Positions 57,259-64,000 of a DNA stretch of 64,000 nucleotides are shown piece by piece (the stretch's first letter is position 1; each line of letters begins with the position of its first letter). Source of the DNA: an uncultured Chlamydia sp. (lineage in GTDB: Bacteria; Chlamydiota; Chlamydiia; Chlamydiales; Simkaniaceae); contig CAMGYI010000002.1 of the NCBI GenBank assembly GCA_946127115.1, forward strand, positions 62,001 to 126,000, read 5' to 3'. The position numbers and the translations under genes are program-made. The notes below the pieces were generated by a model that made no database searches, was not told the DNA's origin, and saw only the letters and a list, made by a program, of their open reading frames with translations.

Positions 57259-59165
57259 GCTCCAACATATTCCGATTGGCGGAGCTTTCAATTGGAACCG
57301 CTTCTAGATTAGCTAATTACAATATTGGAAAAGTGGTTGGTGCAACTGCAATCCTCCAAGCGGGAGTGCTTCACCTGCAGAGGACCGACCACCGCGTTGC
57401 GAAAGACACTTATAAGATCACAGCGGTCCTTATCATCCTTAATTGCCTAGGAACACTATGGACAGCGGGGAAACTCGCAAAAATATTGCAAGATAAGTAC
57501 CAATTCTCCTTGATAAGTCCAAAGATGCTTACGAATAATTGGACTGTTCCAGACTGGTCCACGTCTAAAATTTTTCTTTACAATACTGCAGGTGTCACCG
57601 CTGGAGCAATTACTCTGATTGTCCTCTATGACTCAACAATCTTCGCATCAAATTTATTTAAACCTGAAGACACCCTCAGCGACCAAACACAAATCTCATG
57701 GGGAGCCCCCTTCTCCCAGAGATTAGCCCAGACGCTTTATACAACTCAGATTGTTTTAAACGTTGCTCTTTTTTATTTGGGGTCTAATCGGATTGGATCA
57801 TCCGTCGCAATTGGTGGACTTACTGGATCTCTTTACTCTTCATTCAAGCTGGAGTGGCTAAACCTTGAGAAAGATTCAACAAGTTATTCAGGGAAAATTT
57901 ACTACATAACTCTTTTAACCCCAAGTGCTTATGATGAAAATCATAGAGTGACCTGCTCAGAGGGACATACAGCAGAGCGAAATACCCTTATAACGCATAT
58001 TTTCGAGAAATTTCAAGAAGTTGTAAAATATACGAGTTACGAATCAAACTATCGTATTTGGGTTATAACAAATGAAGATGGCAGATATATAAGATCCACC
58101 TATACACTCGAGCTTTCTATGAACGAATTGCCGAGCTGTTTTAGCTGCGATGAACGTCTTATACATGGATATCTTAGTGCTGAAAGAGGACCGATTAGTT
58201 GGGATGGGGATGTCCTCGAACCTAAGTCCAACTTTGGGGCGGCACTCTATCTAACCTACGGGATTATACAACTCAGTCTAATCTTAGCACAGCAAAAATA
58301 CCACCGCTTAGCTGGCTCCATTTATAAGATCCAAAAAGTCATGATTGGCCTAGATATCCTTGCTATTGCTGGAAAAATTTATGACTACCAATCAATGCAT
58401 CATGCAGAGTTGATCAATGAGGCAATTGTTGCGGCTCTTGCAATCTCAGCGATTGCTCTCGTATACATTTTTTATTACCACAGGACTGAGACAGGGAAAA
58501 ATCAAATCGATCACTTTTTTAAAGAAGCGATCCCAGAGAGCGATCTCGCAAATTTAATAGTCAATTCAACAACGCCAACTTCATTCAGGATAATGCAATG
58601 GGCATTAACAAGCAAAATCCTCCTTGACTTAGCTCTTACTCCCGATACTTCCGATGAGCAAATTCACCTTATCAGTGCAGCTATTGAAGCGTTTACTCTC
58701 CTCCAACTCTCTCAAATAAGCTGGATCTTCTTTGAGAGAAAATACACAATGCCATTGATGAATCATCCTTTTAAGTTATTTGATCTTGGCCTTGCAGAAA
58801 TGACAGATGCTGCGCACAAAAGCTTTAAAAAATCCTTAACTGAAGTCACAACTCGATTCCATTTTATTGTCCCTAACAAAAAGTTTCTACTGCCAAATGC
58901 CGAGGCGATGCAAAAAACTCTTCAAGGGATCTACGATTATTCAACAAATTTTTTTAAAGACAGTTTTTGGCAACATTACTGGCACGTTACCTACCATTAT
59001 AATATAGAGGTAAGTCGCAGACTCATTATGAATGCTCAGATCTCCCCTCGTTCCCTTAAAATCGGGGATATTGATTATTCCAATCTTCTTACTTCTTGGA
59101 GCGGACACGCATACAAGCGTTGGGCAGGAAGTACTTCACTTAACTTGCAGATGCTAATAGATTAG
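57255..59165 (+). CDS. Large membrane protein with a U-box-like Cys/His segment
   Basis: Not recognised as a whole. The 636 residues contain two membrane lobes (about 50-190 and 325-490) that share the pattern 'aQ..l...HR.A..xYKI..v.i..' (QRTDHRVAKDTYKIT and QQKYHRLAGSIYKIQ), suggesting an internal duplication. Between them a soluble segment reads VTC-SEGH-TAER (Cys234, His238) and, about 57 residues later, LPSCFSC (Cys295, Cys298). GHTAER followed by a helix recalls the 'C..GHTYER' core of U-box/RING-like domains. GAGG lies 7 bases before the ATG. A U-box role with host E2 enzymes, at an inclusion membrane, is a hypothesis. The C-terminal 150 residues are aromatic-rich and unrecognised. Confidence 0.5.
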   Translation: MSSNIFRLAELSIGTASRLANYNIGKVVGATAILQAGVLHLQRTDHRVAKDTYKITAVLIILNCLGTLWTAGKLAKILQDKYQFSLISPKMLTNNWTVPDWSTSKIFLYNTAGVTAGAITLIVLYDSTIFASNLFKPEDTLSDQTQISWGAPFSQRLAQTLYTTQIVLNVALFYLGSNRIGSSVAIGGLTGSLYSSFKLEWLNLEKDSTSYSGKIYYITLLTPSAYDENHRVTCSEGHTAERNTLITHIFEKFQEVVKYTSYESNYRIWVITNEDGRYIRSTYTLELSMNELPSCFSCDERLIHGYLSAERGPISWDGDVLEPKSNFGAALYLTYGIIQLSLILAQQKYHRLAGSIYKIQKVMIGLDILAIAGKIYDYQSMHHAELINEAIVAALAISAIALVYIFYYHRTETGKNQIDHFFKEAIPESDLANLIVNSTTPTSFRIMQWALTSKILLDLALTPDTSDEQIHLISAAIEAFTLLQLSQISWIFFERKYTMPLMNHPFKLFDLGLAEMTDAAHKSFKKSLTEVTTRFHFIVPNKKFLLPNAEAMQKTLQGIYDYSTNFFKDSFWQHYWHVTYHYNIEVSRRLIMNAQISPRSLKIGDIDYSNLLTSWSGHAYKRWAGSTSLNLQMLID

Positions 59166-59446
59166 TAACACGATGGTCTTAGGATGTAGAGAATTGTTAG
59201 CCAACAACTGTTCTCATTTTGGACAGCCGCATTTGAGCGCGGCCTTTGGTGCTTCGACATATTTCTCTATTCAGTGAGAGATGTGCTACTAGAAAATTGA
59301 CAATAGCTAATTGAACCTTGAGCAAGGTCTTCTTTGTGAATAGCGTTTGGAGTGCTTCAATTTCTAGCAACCAATAAAATTTGTCCTAGTTTTACATTTC
59401 CAGAAAGGATGTAGCCCCAGTTTTATACGAATTAGCAAATAGGTTA
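59166..59446. other. Intergenic gap with hairpin after the 57-kb membrane gene
   Basis: This region lies between the convergent 57255 gene and the ThpR-archease gene. GCCGC...GCGGC at about 59225-59244 forms a small GC-rich stem that could terminate either transcript, although no clear T-tract follows. Weak minus-strand traces of about 50 codons were seen but fit no family. Confidence 0.4.
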
Positions 59447-60250
59447 TTATAAATTAACAACCATTTCCCATATCACCATTCCCTTCATTGGAACAACCTC
59501 TCCTTCAACCTCTACCCTCATTAAAGGGGTTTTTACCTCTCTGTTTGCCTGAGTCATGATTGCATTCAGTCGAAGGATCCCTTCCTCGATCGAGTACACT
59601 TCAAACCCTGGATCAAGAAAGCGAAGAAGCTCCGGACACTTAAATGCCAAAGCAATTTGTGCGTTGCAAAAAATTTGCTGCAAACTATTTCCATAGATTT
59701 TAAAAGCAAGGTCTGCGTTAGACTGCACTGCCTCAAAGGGAGGAAGTAAATCGTGGCTCCAGATCGGTTCATATCGGAGTCCCCCACAACTTTCATAAAG
59801 ATGAAAGTTATGAAAATAAAGTGGAAGGGGACGGAAATTCCTCTTCCACTCCCTCTCATTGAAGGGATTTCTTCCCAAAGTAATATGCTTTAAAAACTTT
59901 CTTCTCTCCAACTTGTATCCCTCTCCTTCTAGAAACTCTGAGAGCTCTTTTTGATAGGTTCCAATGGGATCTTCTCCAAAAGGATCGACGTGCCATGTCA
60001 CAACACTTGGATGACGTTTAGGGAGACACAAACAAGAATCCGAAATTCCCACAGGTCCTACATGAAAGTGCGGCTTCGGTAACCTTGGGATAAGAGCACG
60101 GATTTTTCTGTAAGAGGTGTCTCCTAAAAATGCTAGTGTGAGATGTCGGTGTTTCGCTTTTAATGTCCGCGTATCTGGGAGGGTTTCAGGCCAAGGAGCA
60201 TGAACTTCAAACCCAAAAAAAAGACGCTTTTGGTCCTCAACATCTTCCAT
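59447..60250 (-). CDS. 2',3'-cyclic RNA phosphodiesterase (ThpR) fused to an archease-like domain
   Basis: Residues 1-165 form a 2H phosphoesterase of the ThpR/LigT type, with paired HxT motifs: HLT at 36-38 and HIT at 122-124. This fold opens or makes 2',5' linkages and cyclic phosphates at RNA ends. Residues 171-267 resemble archease, the activator of RtcB RNA ligase: FEAVQSNADLAFKIYGNSL followed by FCNAQIAL matches 'YE.v.HTAD.gi.a.G.sleelF.nAa.Al', and the end returns to a VIWEMVVNL strand. The HTAD His is Asn and the domain is short (about 97 residues), so it may be reduced. No rtcB is in the window. The fusion joins two RNA-end activities and suggests RNA repair. Confidence 0.75.
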   Translation of the reverse strand: MEDVEDQKRLFFGFEVHAPWPETLPDTRTLKAKHRHLTLAFLGDTSYRKIRALIPRLPKPHFHVGPVGISDSCLCLPKRHPSVVTWHVDPFGEDPIGTYQKELSEFLEGEGYKLERRKFLKHITLGRNPFNEREWKRNFRPLPLYFHNFHLYESCGGLRYEPIWSHDLLPPFEAVQSNADLAFKIYGNSLQQIFCNAQIALAFKCPELLRFLDPGFEVYSIEEGILRLNAIMTQANREVKTPLMRVEVEGEVVPMKGMVIWEMVVNL

Positions 60251-60536
60251 GCTTAGCCTGCCTCCTTAGCAGCATACAGAAAAGCGCGTAGAAAAATCCC
60301 AAGACTAACCCGAATATTACATGACTTTTAAGAGAATTGGGAAACTCATATATCATCAGATCTTTCCACTGAAACTTTGAGAAAACCACAAAGAAAAAAG
60401 GAAGAAGATAAAGAGGCATCAGAATCCATCACACAATCCCAAACATAAAACCCACTCCAAACGCTTTTAAACAAGGCAGTGGTAGGATAAAGACAACTCC
60501 AAACACAATTGTTGTTATGTAGTAGGCTATATTCAA
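60237..60536 (-). pseudogene. Small membrane protein interrupted by an in-frame stop
   Basis: Reading from a TTG at 60536, preceded by AAAGGAAT, gives hydrophobic residues IAYYITTIVFGVVFILPLP up to a TGA at 60429-60431. The same frame then continues as a 60-residue TM protein (MPLYLLPFFFVVF...LVLGFFYALFCMLL) that overlaps the ThpR-archease start by 14 bp. One nonsense change would explain this; alternatively only the second part, from 60419, is translated. Confidence 0.35.
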
Positions 60537-60586
60537 TATGATTCCTTTAGAATACTTTAACTAAAATATTTTTTCCATATTAATTA

Positions 60587-61780
60587 CTACTCCTCTAGAA
60601 AATTTTTCAAATTCACATAAACATAAGGTTGAAGGCTAGCAGGAGATCCATCTAAGTTGGCATGGGAAATCCAAGCTTCAAGTGTGGACGGATGAAAAAT
60701 AGCATTGTGAAGGTTTGTTTCATTCGTTACAGGAGGTTTAATGATATCCTGCAGAGTCAGATGATTGATCTCTCCATAAGACTCGTAAATGCGCTCAACA
60801 GTGATGGGATAGCGATCAGGATGCCCAAATCCCCTTAAAACAATAGTGTCTTTAGGCTGTTGATTAAAAAGAGCAACAAGCTGATTTGACTCATCATGAA
60901 ACCGAATCTGCCAATCATTGCAATAAGTTTTGTAGTTATTTAGAAAAAATTTATCATTTTCTCCAGATAGCCCATAGTTTTTAGGAAGATGGTGCGGGGC
61001 TAAGAGGGCATAGCTTTCCCCAGGTGCAATAAATTTCACTTGATCTGCTGTTGCATAAACACCAACCATTGACTCTTGATTACCATCAGATAGAACATAA
61101 TAATACTCACAGGTTCGTGGTACCTTGCAGATCAACTCTTTAGCTTGTTCAAGACTTTCACAATTCTCTAAAATCTCTCTTAGAAGAAAAGCCATAGGAA
61201 GTCCTTCCCAGGATCCATATCCTTCTCCCCCGATTTCTCCTATTGCTATTTTTTTCTCATTCATACCTGTCACAGTACCGATAAAACCGGCATATCCAAA
61301 ATTCATATAGGCATGTTTCTTTTCTGGTTTAACGACCATTAACACTGCGCTATTCTGTAGTTTTTTTCCAATCCCGTAATCAAGAACACGAACGTGGTAA
61401 AGCGATCCATCGTAAGTTGCTTTTTCTTTTACGGCAATCCCGGTGCAATGAAACATCTCAGGAAAAAGATTCATCATAAGAACTTTTTGGAAAGGAACCC
61501 CTGCTCCATCAGCAACTCCATGCATTTCTTGTAGGAAATGTTCAGGGATATAGGGAAGAATTTTAGGAAGCTGAGACAAAAATGATTGAACACGGTCATT
61601 CTGTTTGATATCAGGGTTATCTATAAATCCTTCTAAATTAGCATGAATTTTGTCTCTTAAGATTTTCCCATGTTGCATTCCCCTTGAATAAGGGTCTCCT
61701 TCAAGATGGAGGACTACTATTTCAGAATAGCAAATGGAGGTAAGAAAAAGTAAGCAAATTAAAAATTTCATTGCGTTCAC
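60587..61780 (-). CDS. C45-family N-terminal-nucleophile hydrolase, exported
   Basis: Relative of acyl-CoA:6-aminopenicillanate acyltransferase and other C45 autoproteolytic hydrolases. A signal peptide (MKFLICLLFLTSICYS-EI) opens the chain. The family N-terminal block LEGDPYSRGMQHGKIL is followed by the likely autocatalytic Cys in FHCTGIAV, DGSLYHVRVLDYG, and GYAGFIGTVTGMNEKKIAIGEIGG. The 397 aa fit. Such enzymes cleave amide bonds of small acyl compounds. The substrate is unknown; export places it in the periplasm or outside. Confidence 0.85.
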   Translation of the reverse strand: MNAMKFLICLLFLTSICYSEIVVLHLEGDPYSRGMQHGKILRDKIHANLEGFIDNPDIKQNDRVQSFLSQLPKILPYIPEHFLQEMHGVADGAGVPFQKVLMMNLFPEMFHCTGIAVKEKATYDGSLYHVRVLDYGIGKKLQNSAVLMVVKPEKKHAYMNFGYAGFIGTVTGMNEKKIAIGEIGGEGYGSWEGLPMAFLLREILENCESLEQAKELICKVPRTCEYYYVLSDGNQESMVGVYATADQVKFIAPGESYALLAPHHLPKNYGLSGENDKFFLNNYKTYCNDWQIRFHDESNQLVALFNQQPKDTIVLRGFGHPDRYPITVERIYESYGEINHLTLQDIIKPPVTNETNLHNAIFHPSTLEAWISHANLDGSPASLQPYVYVNLKNFLEE

Positions 61781-62543
61781 CTTTTATCAGTTTTTTTAGA
61801 GCCTTACAAATTTTCCTATCCGATCCTAGGGATTTGTCTTTAATTAGTATAGTACTTTTTCAGTAGTGCCTTTAAGAATAGTGTTGCAAAACCTCTATCC
61901 CCCGGTAAGAACGTTAGACTTGCTTGCGATTAAAAACTTTAGATCGTTATTAGAAATCTCCCCATTGACCTACCGATATTGATTAGTTCAGTAAAAAGGG
62001 CATTATCGTCTCGCTTAAAAAATGAATCTCTCTATGTCAAAAAGCAAATTTTAAATTAACTCGTACGCCATAAAAATTTTGGCGCGACTGCTAGAATACG
62101 AAAACCTTTGCTTTGTTCCTCTAAGAAACGAACAATTCCTGCATTCAGTCTTGAGACAAGGAAGACACATTCTATAATGCGACAGAGTATGCTCCATGGC
62201 TCTTAGAGCTCTTACGTCTTTCCCCAAAGAAAAATATATGTCCAAATCCGCAAAAGGCAATGCTGTAAAGCCTAGAAAAAATGTCAGAGCAAAGTCAGGG
62301 CTAAAACACGGAATTCTCAATTAAGGATGAGGATCTTTCACAAGCAAGATTGAGTAGAACGGAGATCTGCTTAGTTAAAATTCTACCCCAATATACAAGC
62401 TGAACCTGTCCGAACACTTGGTACCAATCCGAAACTGAAAAAAATAGGTCGGGGAAAAAAATTCTTTGTATGTAATGTGGCTATAAGAAACATATGAATC
62501 ACAATGGAATCAACAAAAATCAATTTTTGCAACAAAATCAAAT
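61781..62543. other. Long gap, no convincing gene
   Basis: These 763 bp lie between the C45 hydrolase gene start and the 3' end of the disrupted gene. A minus-strand frame at 62051-62320 (89 codons, six Cys) has no recognisable family and no good ribosome-binding site. The sequence looks like decayed material; no RNA gene or repeat was found. Confidence 0.4.
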
Positions 62544-63971
62544 TTAGAATCCAGGCATGTATACATTCCCTTCAGAATCAATATTGTACCCTTCAGTCAA
62601 AGCATGAGGAGCTGTTTTAGCGATTCCTGCAGCTTTATTAAAGTTTAGAGGAATAGTGGAGTTTTCTTCAGAACAAAGCAAATGCTGCTTATGAGTTTCT
62701 AATACTCGTGCGATAAAAGGGAGCCCTAAAATCACTGCCTGCGAGATTCTTTCTTCTTTTGAGAATCCCAATTGAGGGTTATTGGCCAGATTTACAAGTA
62801 CAGCAGGTATATAAGTGGGGGTTCTCTCCAATTCTTCACCTTCTCGAATATCTAGTTGCTCGATAATCTGAGCCTGTATTGCCGGAGACAATTTTGAAAC
62901 CGCCTGTTTCAAAATTGTACCATCCTTAGAGGTAAATAAGCGTAGCATAGCTCCCACCCGTGTTAGTACACGATCCGTTCGATCTTGGACATTTAATCCC
63001 AACCAGTTAGCTCTAATAGCCAGATATGTATTATACGCATCCATTTCTGTTTTATGAGGGATGGCTAATACCTTACAAGATTCGATCACCACCTCCATTG
63101 CAAGAAAAGAATGCTCTGTATAGACCAATGAAGATTGGTGATTTACGTGGCCTAAAGCACCTGCTACGTCGCAAATGTGTACAAAAATATCAAACGATAA
63201 AGCAATTGGAGATGATGTTGCAATACCGCTTTGTTTTAATTTCAAGAACATCTTTGGCCCACCTTCAATATGGGTTATGTGCCCATAGTGAGCCAGATTT
63301 GCTGTTTGGTTAATTAATTTTTGGCTGTAGGTGCAAGTCGATTAAACGTAGGACAAAGCTCGGGATGCTTTTGGAGAATCTGAATGACCTCTTCATGAAA
63401 GTCATCATGGTCTGGAGCTTTTGCTCCATAAGGTTTAAACACTTCTCTCGCTTTTTCCGATATCACTTAAAACAAGGGCAGCCTCTAGAGCTTGAATGAC
63501 TTCCAACTCTGTCATTCCTTGAAATCTTGATTTCAATAGAGATACCCCTTGTACATGCAGTTGTTCAAAACTTTTTCTAGACAGCTTTGTATCTTCTGGT
63601 TGAGCGTTAGTAAATTCTTGATAGGCCTTATCACTTCCATCAAGAATTAACTGTAGGCTATGAATCGTCATAATTGTCCGGTCAAATTCAATAAATTTCT
63701 TTCCAAAGAGTTGCTCAGAATAGGAGCCTTTTAACCCGGCTCTCCCTTCTTCTGTTTTGCGTACATTTTCATCTGCTAGCCAGAGAATTTCCGAATATTG
63801 ATTTACGCAAAGTCGAACCCAATCAGCACCTCTTACTGTGGAAGATATAATCGGCTGCAGTTGTTCTGGTGAATCAGCAGAGCTTGTATTTGCATAGGCA
63901 CAAGCACAGGTGACAACTCCTAAAAAAATGCCAGCCAAAAGAGCTAATCTAATTCGTCTAGTTTTATGCAT
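62544..63971 (-). pseudogene. Disrupted gene for an exported protein of unknown function
   Basis: Three stretches in different frames seem to be one gene. It starts at 63971 after a strong GGAGG ribosome-binding site, with a signal peptide (LALLAGIFLGVVTCACA-YA). The frame breaks at an A5 run near 63450: adding one A in GGAAAAAGCG continues ...KAREVFKPYGAKAPDHDDFHEE to a stop near 63317. Another frame then reads LAHYGHITHIEGGP..FDIFVHICDVAGALGHVNHQS and continues to 62544 without a break. The HxxHITH and HICD-type His/Asp clusters could form a metal site, but the family is unknown to me. Two frame changes make loss of function likely. Confidence 0.6.
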
Positions 63972-64000
63972 GGTTGATCCTCCATTGGTATGGGTATAAA

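Noticed and set aside
62051-62320. Minus-strand frame of 89 codons with six cysteines
   Set aside because: No recognisable family, no convincing ribosome-binding site and it lies in a region that otherwise looks decayed.

Overview
The window looks like chromosome of a member of the Chlamydiae outside the Chlamydiaceae, an 'environmental' chlamydia of the Parachlamydiales type. The main evidence is gene order. The run pnp-ftsH-tilS-lptF-lptG and the cluster mdh / FAD oxidoreductase / PhnP-like hydrolase / hflX match blocks I remember from Chlamydia. Citrate synthase, NDH-2 and host-directed proteins of eukaryotic type point away from the reduced Chlamydiaceae. The genus cannot be fixed from the sequence alone.

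Layout. 1-10.5 kb: RNA decay, proteolysis, tRNA lysidine and the lipopolysaccharide exporter permeases, then a PAP2 phosphatase and an M32 carboxypeptidase. 10.5-13.8 kb: an accessory island with a convergent SDR and a bifunctional ATP sulfurylase/APS kinase, both with N-terminal signal peptides. 13.8-25.6 kb: housekeeping genes (S9, L13, MiaB, LigA, GlgB, a DAG-kinase-like enzyme, MtaB, MarC) plus a GNAT acetyltransferase broken by a 10-bp duplication. 25.8-27.6 kb: a eukaryotic-type ubiquitin-specific protease, probably an effector. 27.6-35.2 kb: RadC, HflX, PhnP-like, FAD oxidoreductase, a membrane protein, a decayed IS1-type transposase, a mitochondrial-type citrate synthase and malate dehydrogenase. 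35.2-36.9 kb: transposase wreckage and a gene whose 3' end was remodelled by a 184-bp tandem duplication. 36.8-41.9 kb: an EVE protein, PurU, BolA and CGFS glutaredoxin, MscS, and a queuine uptake plus Tgt pair. 42-43.8 kb: a SopB/INPP4-like phosphatase candidate with an altered active site. 43.8-57.1 kb: transporters, a GH1 glycosidase, tRNA-Ile and tRNA-Ala, MATE, an MBL-rhodanese protein, TypA, TrkH, an NDH-2 fused to a cyclic-nucleotide-binding domain, and a transaldolase-like aldolase. 57.2-64 kb: a large membrane protein with a U-box-like cysteine/histidine segment, a 2H phosphodiesterase fused to an archease-like domain, a C45 hydrolase and a disrupted gene for an exported protein.

How it fits together: citrate synthase and malate dehydrogenase supply an oxidative TCA segment and NDH-2 an entry to respiration. 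YhhQ and Tgt would salvage host queuine. The ubiquitin protease, the SopB-like protein, the U-box-like membrane protein and several enzymes carrying signal peptides suggest extensive traffic with a eukaryotic host. No CRISPR array, prophage, rRNA gene or intact insertion sequence was seen. Family assignments come from motifs read by eye; no database search was run.
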